NCBI GenBank assembly: GCA_023150195.1 | Contig: JAKLLI010000035.1 | Span: 1-11,287, forward strand | DNA from: Azonexus sp. | GTDB taxonomy: Bacteria > Pseudomonadota > Gammaproteobacteria > Burkholderiales > Rhodocyclaceae | Direction of reading: 5' to 3' | Length of the DNA stretch: 11,287 nucleotides | Shown: positions 1 to 6,006 of the stretch, in pieces | Position numbering within the stretch: position 1 is the first letter of the stretch | How the letters are laid out: each line of letters begins with the position of its first letter | The notes under the pieces: model-generated | The model's database searches: none | Seen by the model: the letters and a program-made list of their open reading frames with translations, nothing else | Told to the model about the DNA's origin: nothing | Made by a program: the position numbers and the translations under genes

Positions 1-54
1 CGGCAACAACCTACCCACCGCTTTCTCTTTGAATGCTTGTCCGTATCTCGCCAC
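1..54 (-). CDS. IS3-type transposase OrfA, N-terminal fragment (runs off left edge)
   Basis: Only the first 18 codons are in the window. A GTG start at 54 gives MARYGQAFKEKAVGRLLP. This resembles the N-terminus of IS3-family OrfA proteins (HTH_Tnp_1 type), which typically open with an aromatic residue followed by a F-K-x-x-A-V-x-x-L motif; that match is from memory of the family. The GTG is chosen because a GGAAG ribosome binding site (61-65) lies 6 bases upstream. An ATG in another frame, at about 68, opens only an 18-codon ORF. The gene sits after the tonB stop on the same strand, and a strong inverted repeat separates them. Eighteen residues are few, so the family call is tentative. It could instead be another small HTH protein. 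Confidence 0.45.
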   Translation of the reverse strand, partial: MARYGQAFKEKAVGRLLP

Positions 55-66
55 TTCGTTCTTCCA

Positions 67-104
67 TTGTCGCCCCTCGATTCAAGATTCTATCGAAGCG
101 ACAA
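67..104. repeat. Inverted repeat between tonB and the transposase start
   Basis: The left arm is TTGTCGCCCCTCGAT (67-81) and the right arm ATCGAAGCGACAA (92-104), around a 10-base loop. They pair over 13 positions with a 2-base bulge. The hairpin lies directly upstream of the ribosome binding site of the putative transposase, so transcripts reading through from tonB would carry it. Some insertion sequences use such a structure to block expression from outside promoters. It could equally be a terminator for the tonB operon, but no T-run follows. Confidence 0.6.
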
Positions 105-122
105 CTATTCTGACCCGGGGGG

Positions 123-827
123 CTACCCTTCCAGCCGAAACACGATCGGCACGATGACCGAGGCTTCGATGGCTTCGTCACCGCGTTTGGCGGGGACGAA
201 GCGCCAGCGGTTGACGACCTGAATGGCAGAGTCGTCCAGACGGGCGAAATTGCTGCTTTTTTCCAGGTTGACCGCAAGCGGCGCGCCCTCTGCGCTGACT
301 TTGACACGCAACAGTACGCGCCCTTCCTCGCCCAGCCTGCGGGAGATTGCCGGATATGCCGGCGCTGGATTCTGCAGGTAGGCCACATCAAAGCGCACCG
401 GGCTGAGTGGTGCGTTGCCGGCGGCTGGGGCAGCCTTGATGGGGGCACTGGCAAGCGGTGCTGTAGTGGTTACGGCGGCCGTTGGCACGGAATTTTCAAC
501 CGGAACAGGACTTGGAACGAGGGGGGGCGTTGCTGTTTGGGTCGGGGATTTTGCGACCTGCATGACCGTTTTCCGGGGTGTAGCTTGCGGTCTGGCAGTC
601 TGCTTTTGGGGGGGCGGTGCTGCAGAAAGCGGTAGCGGCGTGGGTACCGACTTGGCGCTGCCCAATTGCACCTGCATCACGGGCAAGGCTTCGGCCTCCC
701 TGTGCAGCGCTTGATGCAGGGGATAAGCCAGTGCCATGCCATGCAGGCCCAGGGCGATCAGGAAGAAGCGCCCGCTGCGCCGCCATTCGGGCTGGCTTGC
801 CGGGAGATTCAGGGAATCCGTGAACAT
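123..827 (-). CDS. tonB: TonB energy-transducing protein
   Basis: The 234-residue protein has the full TonB layout. A short cytoplasmic N-terminus with two arginines is followed by one hydrophobic anchor (about residues 20-37). A Pro/Ala/Thr-rich periplasm-spanning linker comes next (about 60-145). The C-terminal TonB domain (about 150-234) includes the AYPAISRRLGEEGRVLLRVKV stretch (its YP element at 158-159) and ends in an IVFRLEG strand. TonB couples the inner-membrane proton motive force, through ExbB/ExbD, to outer-membrane receptors. It is the third gene of the receptor-regulator-tonB cassette, starting 15 bases after the regulator's stop, so it probably serves the receptor encoded at 1526-3802. 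No exbB or exbD is visible. The start has a poor ribosome binding site (GCGGG abutting ATG), which suggests coupled translation. Two runs of seven C (608-614 and 521-527 on this strand) encode prolines in the linker. Confidence 0.9.
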   Translation of the reverse strand: MFTDSLNLPASQPEWRRSGRFFLIALGLHGMALAYPLHQALHREAEALPVMQVQLGSAKSVPTPLPLSAAPPPQKQTARPQATPRKTVMQVAKSPTQTATPPLVPSPVPVENSVPTAAVTTTAPLASAPIKAAPAAGNAPLSPVRFDVAYLQNPAPAYPAISRRLGEEGRVLLRVKVSAEGAPLAVNLEKSSNFARLDDSAIQVVNRWRFVPAKRGDEAIEASVIVPIVFRLEG

Positions 828-842
828 CCCGCTATTTTACGT

Positions 843-1451
843 TCAAGCGCCGCGAGCGGGGCAGGCTTGCCCCGCGAGGTGAAAGCTGCGGGTGGCATGA
901 ATGCCAGCGAGGCGGATCGGGTCCAGAGTGCCGGCGCGTTCCAGTTGCTTGATGATTCTGGAGATGGTTTCAAAGCGCAGGTCGGTGATATCCGCAATGT
1001 CCTGGCGGCTGGGCAGGACGACATTCCCGGCTTGATCGGCAAGCAGTCGTGCCAGTCCAAGGACGCGGTCGATGGCCTGCCCGCCGCGCAGCGCGATCAG
1101 GTCGGCTGCACGGCGCTGGGCCTTGGCCAGTGCGTCGAGCAGTGAATCGCCGGCGCCAGCCTTGTCGCCCTCCGGCCACGGTGTCAGCTCGCATTGTGTG
1201 AGGGCTGAGGCGCTGAAGGTGTAGCAGCCAAAGAGCAGGGTTTCACAGCCAATGATGTCGCCGGCAACGGCCAGACTGGCAAAACATCGCTGCCCATTGC
1301 GGTCGGTTGTATCCAGGCGAACAACGCCCTTGCGTACCCGCCATGCCAGCCCTTCACTGCCGCTCAGGTAAATCGCCTCATTTCCGTCGAGTTGGCGCAG
1401 TGAACGAAATTTTGCCGATTTCATACGGTCGACCGTAGCAAGTGCATGCAT
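843..1451 (-). CDS. Crp/Fnr-family transcriptional regulator, FNR-like recognition helix
   Basis: The 202-residue protein has an N-terminal cupin-like effector fold, with the GDIIGCE turn at about 64-70 in the place of the usual PGDxxGE. A C-terminal winged helix-turn-helix follows (about 146-172), with the classical PSRQDIAD start and recognition helix ETISR (161-165). ETISR matches the FNR/DNR-type E-x-x-S-R signature rather than the R-E-x-x-x-R of CRP, so TTGAT-type half-sites are expected; this is family knowledge. The N-terminal [4Fe-4S] cysteine cluster of FNR is absent. Cysteines instead occur at 56, 69, 76, 87 and 197. The ATG at 1451 is chosen because GGGAG (1459-1463) lies 7 bases upstream; a longer same-frame extension would overlap the receptor gene. 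A second ATG at 1424 (193 residues) is possible. Position between a copper-type receptor and tonB suggests control of this cassette, which is inference. Confidence 0.85.
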   Translation of the reverse strand: MHALATVDRMKSAKFRSLRQLDGNEAIYLSGSEGLAWRVRKGVVRLDTTDRNGQRCFASLAVAGDIIGCETLLFGCYTFSASALTQCELTPWPEGDKAGAGDSLLDALAKAQRRAADLIALRGGQAIDRVLGLARLLADQAGNVVLPSRQDIADITDLRFETISRIIKQLERAGTLDPIRLAGIHATRSFHLAGQACPARGA

Positions 1452-1458
1452 TTCAATT

Positions 1459-1463
1459 CTCCC
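1459..1463 (-). promoter_or_regulatory. Ribosome binding site that sets the regulator start
   Basis: The sequence GGGAG on the minus strand lies 7 bases before the ATG at 1451. It decides between a 202-residue protein and the much longer reading frame open to 1826, whose upstream part is only another frame of the receptor gene. Confidence 0.65.
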
Positions 1464-1476
1464 GGGCCGGAACGGC

Positions 1477-1502
1477 AAAAAGCCCCGGCCGGCTGGCCGA
1501 GG
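1477..1502 (-). terminator. Intrinsic terminator between receptor gene and regulator
   Basis: Read on the minus strand, CCTCGGCC (1502-1495), loop AGCC and GGCCGGGG form an 8-bp stem with one G-T pair, followed by CTTTTT. It begins 23 bases after the receptor stop codon and ends 25 bases before the regulator's start. It should therefore cut transcription between the two genes, partially or fully, and lower regulator and tonB output relative to the receptor. Confidence 0.8.
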
Positions 1503-1525
1503 CGGTGTTAAGGCAGAGGGATGGA

Positions 1526-3802
1526 TCAGAACTTGACATTGATCCCGGCGTACAGCGAACGGCCCATGCCGGGGACAGCGATGCCCCACGGAGAATCGGC
1601 GTTGAGCGGGGGCATGGTGGTGCCCTGACCGACATAGGCGCCGCCCAGCGGCTGGTAATAGAGGCGGTCGAACACGTTTTCCACGCCCAGATCCAGACGA
1701 ACCTGTTTCCATTGATAGCTGGCGCGCAGGTTCAGCAGGCTGTAGCCCGGTGTCTTGAGTTCGTTGCGTTCTTCGGAAACATATTTCTTGCTCTCGACCA
1801 TGACCAGCTCGGCGCTGCTGGTCCATGCGCCCAGCGCGTGCGCCAGCGTGAATTTGGCGTTGAGCGGCATGATGTTGTACAGATCGTCGGCCTTGCCGCT
1901 GGTGGTTTTGCCACGCACGTAATTGATCAGGCCCTTGGCGCTGAAGTCGCCGACGCCGGTGTTTTTGGCAATCGGCAGGTGGCCGGAAATATCAACCCCG
2001 TAGAGGCGCGCATCCTGATTGGTGTATTTCAGGAAGACGAAATTGTTGGTGCGCGTCTGGTTGGCGGCGACGGCACAGGGGCTGCCAGCCATGGCGGTGT
2101 CGGTGGCGGTACAGCGGCGGGCGTTGATGTAATCCTGCACATAGGTCACATAGGGCGTGATCTTGAAGCCCCAGTCCTGTTGACCGGCATCGTGCAGATC
2201 CAGCGTGGCGCTCAGAGTGTGGGCCACTTCCGGCTTGAGATCGGGGTCGCCGACATAACCGTTGCCATCGCCCACCATGTTGATCATGTTCATGGCCATG
2301 CCGCCGGTCGACCAGAAATAACGCTCATACAGGTTGGGCGAACGGGTCTTGCGGGCGTAGCCGAATTCCAGGGTTTGCGTCGCAGCCGGCGTGTAGCGGG
2401 CCAGTGCGGTGAGATCCCAGTTGTTGTCGGTGCGGCTGCGGTCGCGATTGTTGAAGGCGGTGGCATCGGCCGTGTAGCCAGCGTTATAGCCCTGGACGGT
2501 GCCGGTATCCATTTTCACGGTTTCGCTGCGTACACCGAAGAGGCTCAACCATTGGGCGGACCAGCGCGATTCCACTTCGCCAAACAGGGCGTAGCGATCA
2601 CGCTCGCCGTTATTGATGCTGTTGAAGGTGTTCGGCGACATGCCGCCGGTGCCGGAGGGATCCCACCAGTCGCTGAAGCGATAACGTTGATATTCAGCGC
2701 CAATCCGAACCAAATCGCGCTCGTTGGCGGCAATTTCGCCCTTGATCACGACGCCCGTATTCTTGCCTTCGGTATCCATGGGCATGCCCTGCGCACCCAT
2801 GCGGTAGTAAAACGCCTTGTCTTCCAGGAAGTTCATCTTGTGCCGGGTGTGCTCATGGTAAGCCTGCGCCTGCAGCGTGCCCCAGTCGTAGCGGCCGGTG
2901 TAGCGCAAGCTGGCGCGCTCGCTTTCGTTCTGCGTCATGTCCATGCGCTGGTTGGGAAAGCCCTGATACGGGATGTCCTGAATCCCCAGCTTGAATTCGA
3001 GCAAGTGATTGTCGAGGCGTCCGGCGATGCCCAGTTGATGATTCGTGGACTTGACCATGGACGAGCCGACCTCGTTGCCGGCCAGATATTTGGTTGAGGG
3101 CGTCGGTACCACGACGCTGGTCGCGTAGCTGGGGCCAGCCGCCTTGAAGTCGCCGCCGGCAGTGTAGTTGTCGGATTCGACGGTGCTGCCCCGGTAGCTG
3201 ATGCTGAAATTTTCCGTGGCCAGCGTGGCCGAGGCATTGCCGCCCTTGGCGTTGCCATTGCTGCGGTAGAAGCCGCCGATTTCACCCTGGGTGAGCAGGC
3301 CCTGGCCTTGGGCCGCAAAGACTGGCGCCGCCGATTCCACCTTGATCGTGCCGCCGATGCTGTCACCGCCCACGCTGACCGGGGTGATGCCGGAAAAGAC
3401 CTGAACCTGGGCGACACTGGTCGGGTCGATGTAGGAGAGCGGCGGGTTCATGTGATTGCCGCAGGCGGAAATCAGGTCCATGTCATCCACCTTCACCCGC
3501 AGCCGGTCATCGGCCAGGCCGTGAATGACCGGCAGGCTGGAGACGCCGCCGGCGCCGTAGAGACTGACCCCCGGTACGTCTTTCAGGAGGCTGGCGGTGT
3601 CGCTGGTCGCGGCGCGGTGCGGGGCGATGTCGCGGGCGTCCATGGCCTTGCTGCTGTCGGCCGGTTTATTGGCGGTAACGACCACTTCGTCCAGCGTGGT
3701 TTTTTCGGCGGCCAGTGCGGCAGTCGAGAACGCGGTCGTGGAAAAGGCCAGACTAATGGCTGCGACCAGCGGGTGAATGCGAAACGCCATGAAATACCCC
3801 AT
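1526..3802 (-). CDS. TonB-dependent outer-membrane receptor, OprC/NosA-like copper type
   Basis: The 758-residue protein has a signal peptide ending near AALA-A (about 30-32) and a TonB box TTLDEVVVTA (35-44). An N-terminal plug follows (about 55-165, with VPGVSLYGAGG and VGGDSIGGTIKVES). A 22-strand-type barrel ends in the terminal phenylalanine typical of Omp85 substrates. Copper specificity is suggested by a CxxxM motif, Cys114-Gly-Asn-His-Met118, followed by PPLSYI, and by an HxM motif, His321-Lys-Met323, followed by NF. Both have the spacing and flanks remembered for the copper site of Pseudomonas OprC. Met-rich loops (335-342, GMAMNMINM at 501-509) fit a soft-metal ligand. Outside these motifs the barrel is not closely OprC-like, so it may be a separate subfamily. 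An alternative start is Met5 (3790), which has GGGG upstream. It is the first gene of the receptor-regulator-tonB cassette. Confidence 0.9.
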   Translation of the reverse strand: MGYFMAFRIHPLVAAISLAFSTTAFSTAALAAEKTTLDEVVVTANKPADSSKAMDARDIAPHRAATSDTASLLKDVPGVSLYGAGGVSSLPVIHGLADDRLRVKVDDMDLISACGNHMNPPLSYIDPTSVAQVQVFSGITPVSVGGDSIGGTIKVESAAPVFAAQGQGLLTQGEIGGFYRSNGNAKGGNASATLATENFSISYRGSTVESDNYTAGGDFKAAGPSYATSVVVPTPSTKYLAGNEVGSSMVKSTNHQLGIAGRLDNHLLEFKLGIQDIPYQGFPNQRMDMTQNESERASLRYTGRYDWGTLQAQAYHEHTRHKMNFLEDKAFYYRMGAQGMPMDTEGKNTGVVIKGEIAANERDLVRIGAEYQRYRFSDWWDPSGTGGMSPNTFNSINNGERDRYALFGEVESRWSAQWLSLFGVRSETVKMDTGTVQGYNAGYTADATAFNNRDRSRTDNNWDLTALARYTPAATQTLEFGYARKTRSPNLYERYFWSTGGMAMNMINMVGDGNGYVGDPDLKPEVAHTLSATLDLHDAGQQDWGFKITPYVTYVQDYINARRCTATDTAMAGSPCAVAANQTRTNNFVFLKYTNQDARLYGVDISGHLPIAKNTGVGDFSAKGLINYVRGKTTSGKADDLYNIMPLNAKFTLAHALGAWTSSAELVMVESKKYVSEERNELKTPGYSLLNLRASYQWKQVRLDLGVENVFDRLYYQPLGGAYVGQGTTMPPLNADSPWGIAVPGMGRSLYAGINVKF

Positions 3803-3854
3803 GTTGTTGTTTTTCCGAGGGGCGTATTGTCGAACCGGGGCTGGGCGCTGGGAA

Positions 3855-3871
3855 TGCGACCAATTGTCGCA
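3855..3871. promoter_or_regulatory. Candidate operator upstream of the receptor gene
   Basis: TGCGAC-CAATT-GTCGCA is a perfect 6-bp dyad with a 5-base centre, lying 53 bases before the receptor start. It is in the right place for a repressor or activator site. It does not resemble the TTGAT-N4-ATCAA site expected for an FNR-type protein, so whether the cassette's own regulator binds it is open. It could also be an mRNA hairpin. No convincing sigma-70 promoter was found in 3803-3937; TTCCCA-17-GACAAT on the minus strand is only a weak fit. Confidence 0.4.
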
Positions 3872-3904
3872 CCCCCGGCATTTCGGGATTTTTGGCCGGA
3901 TCTT

Positions 3905-3916
3905 GCGGTCGACCGC
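3905..3916. repeat. Intergenic copy of the GGTCGACC palindrome
   Basis: GCGGTCGACCGC is a perfect 12-bp palindrome 22 bases past the ptsI stop. The core GGTCGACC occurs exactly 8 times in the window: 1427, 2306, 3907, 7508, 7739, 9791, 10487 and 10598. This is the only copy outside a gene. It may contribute to a GC-rich hairpin ending ptsI, but no T-run follows. Confidence 0.7.
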
Positions 3917-3937
3917 GCGCGAGCGGCAAAACCGGGG

Positions 3938-5680
3938 TCAGGCGTTCAGTTTTTCCAGCGCGTCACGCAATTTACCCGGTTCGTCGAGGCGCAGGAGCTT
4001 GCGCACATTGGGGGCGAGATCGCTGGTGTCCGCTTTCAGGATGCGGTTCTTGACCTTGAGAATCTGCGAGGGGTGCATTGAGAAGATGCGCAGGCCCATG
4101 CCGAGGAAGAGCCGCGTCAGATCCGGATCGCCGGCCATTTCGCCGCAGACCGAGACCGGGATGTTGGCTTTTTCGGCGCTGGCCAGGGTGTGGGCAATCA
4201 GCATCAGCACCGCCGGGTGCAGTGGATCGTAGAGATTGGCGACCTGTTCGTCAGAGCGGTCGATGGCCAGCGTGTACTGGATGAGGTCGTTGGTGCCGAT
4301 GGACAGAAAATCGAGGCGGCGCAGAAAGAGGCCGACGGCCAGTGCGGCGGCGGGGATTTCGATCATGCCGCCGACCGGAATGTGCTCGTCGAAGGCGATT
4401 TTTTCGCCGCGCAGGCTGGATTTGGCCTGCGCCAGTGCGGCCAGTGTCTGATCGATTTCGTGCGCGTGCGCCAGCATCGGGATCAAGAGCTTGATCGGCC
4501 CGTGCTTGCTGGCGCGCAGGATGGCGCGTAGCTGGGTCTGGAACATCTTGGGTTCGGCCAGTGACAGGCGAATGGCCCGCCGGCCCAGTGCCGGGTTGGT
4601 CTGCACGCGGTCGCTGTTGTTGGTTTCCGGCCGCAGATCCTTGTCGTTGCCCAGGTCGAAGGTGCGGATGGTTACCGGACGCCCGCCCATGCCCTTGACC
4701 ACTTTTTTATAGGCCTCGTACTGCTCCTGCTCATCGGGCATGTCGCCGCGGTTGAGAAAGAGAAATTCGGTCCGGAACAGGCCGATGCCTTCGGCGCCGC
4801 CCGCCAGCGCGTCGGGCACGTCACCCGGCAGCTCGATATTGGCATGCAACTGGATGTCGACCCCGTCGATGGTCTCTGCCTTGGCGGTTTTCAGCCGCTG
4901 CAGCTTGGTTTTTTCCAGCGCCAGTTGTTCCGCGCGCAGCCGGTATTCTTCCAGGACACGCGGGTCGGGATTGACGATGACCACCCCGCGCAGACCGTCG
5001 ACAATCAGTTGCTCTCCGTCGCGGATCAGGGCGCGGGCATTGGCCAGCCCGAGGACGGCGGGAATCGCCATCGAGCGGGCGAGAATCGCTGTGTGCGAGG
5101 TAGCGCCGCCGACATCGGTGATGAAGGACGCGAAACGGTGTTCCTTGAAGCCGATGGTGTCCGCCGGCGACAGATCGTGGGCGACCACGATCAGGGAGTC
5201 TTCCTTGGTGTGCTTGGCCGCCTTGACCGAAGCCCGGCCCGGATGGCCCAGCAATTCCTTGATCACCCGCTCCACCACCTGCACCACGTCGAACTTGCGT
5301 TCGCGCAGGTAAGGGTCGTCGAACTGTTCGAACTGATGAACCAGATGCTCCATCTGCTGCACCAGCGCCCATTCGGCATTGCAGCGCCGTTCGCGGATGA
5401 TGTCGCGCGGCTATTCCGCCAGCTCCGGGTCTTCCAGGAACATGGTGTGAATGTCGATGAAGGCCGCGAGCTCGGCGGGCGCGTGCTCGGTGTGTTCCTT
5501 CATCAATTGCAGTTCTTGCTTGACGGCTTCAAGTGCCGTGTCGAAGCGGGCGATTTCCTTGTCGACCAGACGGGGCGCCAGCGTCAGGTGCGACACCTCC
5601 AGCGTCGCATGCGACATCAGCATGGCGCGACCGATGGCAATGCCGCCGGAAACGCCCAGACCGTGGAGGGTAAAGCTCAT
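3938..5680 (-). pseudogene. ptsI: Enzyme I of the phosphotransferase system, interrupted by an in-frame amber codon
   Basis: Enzyme I takes phosphate from phosphoenolpyruvate and passes it to HPr in the cytoplasm. The frame from ATG 5680 to TGA 3938 spans 580 codons, the normal enzyme I length. It reads as enzyme I throughout, except that codon 90 (5413-5411) is TAG. Before it, residues 1-89 are the N-terminal region ending DPELAE. After it the same frame resumes with PRDIIRERRCNAEWAL, typical enzyme I sequence. The phospho-acceptor His is His196 in GGATSHTAILAR. GIGLFRTEF (about 298-306), the PEP-site segment IGTNDLIQYTLA (from 461) and the active-site Cys512 in SVCGEMAG are all present. No other lesion was seen. 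The start has GGGGAG upstream, 6 bases after ptsH stops. Restart at GTG codon 107 or ATG codon 110 would lose most of the HPr-binding helices. A sequencing error or suppression are the alternatives. Confidence 0.88.
5411..5413 (-). other. In-frame TAG within ptsI (codon 90)
   Basis: The minus strand reads GCG GAA TAG CCG CGC GAC, Ala-Glu-stop-Pro-Arg-Asp. The frames on either side are identical (5680 minus 5413 is a multiple of 3), so this is a substitution-type lesion and not a frameshift. A one-base change would restore GAG, AAG, CAG or TGG. Confidence 0.95.
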
Positions 5681-5686
5681 GGGCGC

Positions 5687-5956
5687 TTACTCCCCTTCGC
5701 CGAAGTAGTCGGCGATCAGCGCCAGCAGCGCGGTCATGGCGTCGGCTTCATCGCTGCCGCTGGTTTCGATGGTCACCTTGGAGCCCTTGCCGGCGGCCAG
5801 CATCATCACGCCCATGATGCTTTTGGCGTTGATGCGCCGGCTGCCCTTGCTCATCCATACCTCGCACTGGAACTTGCCGGCCAGCTGGGTCAGTTTGGCG
5901 GAAGCCCGGGCGTGCAGGCCGAGCTTGTTGATGATTTCGGTTTCAGTCGTCAGCAT
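5687..5956 (-). CDS. ptsH: HPr phosphocarrier protein
   Basis: The 89-residue protein matches the usual HPr length. It carries the phosphorylation site His15 in KLGLHARASAKL, which accepts phosphate from enzyme I. Ser46 lies in NAKSIMGVMML, the regulatory site used by HPr kinase where that enzyme exists. The C-terminal helix EADAMTALLALIADYF is also typical. It stops 6 bases before ptsI, so the two are co-transcribed. In many betaproteobacteria an EIIA-Man gene precedes ptsH; here an EamA permease takes that place. The ATG at 5956 is set by homology, since the reading frame stays open upstream only as a shadow of the permease gene. No clear ribosome binding site is seen before it. Confidence 0.95.
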   Translation of the reverse strand: MLTTETEIINKLGLHARASAKLTQLAGKFQCEVWMSKGSRRINAKSIMGVMMLAAGKGSKVTIETSGSDEADAMTALLALIADYFGEGE

Positions 5957-5968
5957 GGGGTGGTTTCT

Positions 5969-5989
5969 GGCAAATTCGGTTGATTTGCC
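5969..5989. promoter_or_regulatory. Inverted repeat in the ptsH leader
   Basis: GGCAAAT-TCGGTTG-ATTTGCC is a perfect 7-bp dyad with a 7-base loop, centred 23 bases upstream of the ptsH start and about 17 bases past the permease stop. It could be an operator for ptsHI or a hairpin between the genes. No T-run follows on either strand, so an intrinsic terminator is unlikely. Confidence 0.5.
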
Positions 5990-6006
5990 GGATTCTAACC
6001 CGCGGC

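Noticed and set aside
1452..1826. N-terminal extension of the Crp/Fnr-type regulator up to 1826
   Set aside because: The added residues are another frame of the receptor's 3' end and have no homology to the family. A good ribosome binding site sits at 1459-1463 before the ATG at 1451.
1442..3097. A 551-residue plus-strand open frame opposite the receptor gene
   Set aside because: It is antisense to a clear receptor, low in recognisable motifs and rich in Gly, Ala, Val and His, as expected from a shadow frame in GC-rich DNA. It also crosses the receptor/regulator junction region.
5411..5413. Recoding of the ptsI stop as selenocysteine or pyrrolysine
   Set aside because: The codon is TAG, not TGA, so selenocysteine does not apply. 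Position 90 of enzyme I is not catalytic and nothing nearby suggests a pyrrolysine system. Mutation or sequencing error is simpler.
4844..5983. A 379-residue plus-strand open frame opposite ptsI and ptsH
   Set aside because: It spans two well-supported minus-strand genes and shows no domain; it is a GC-driven shadow.
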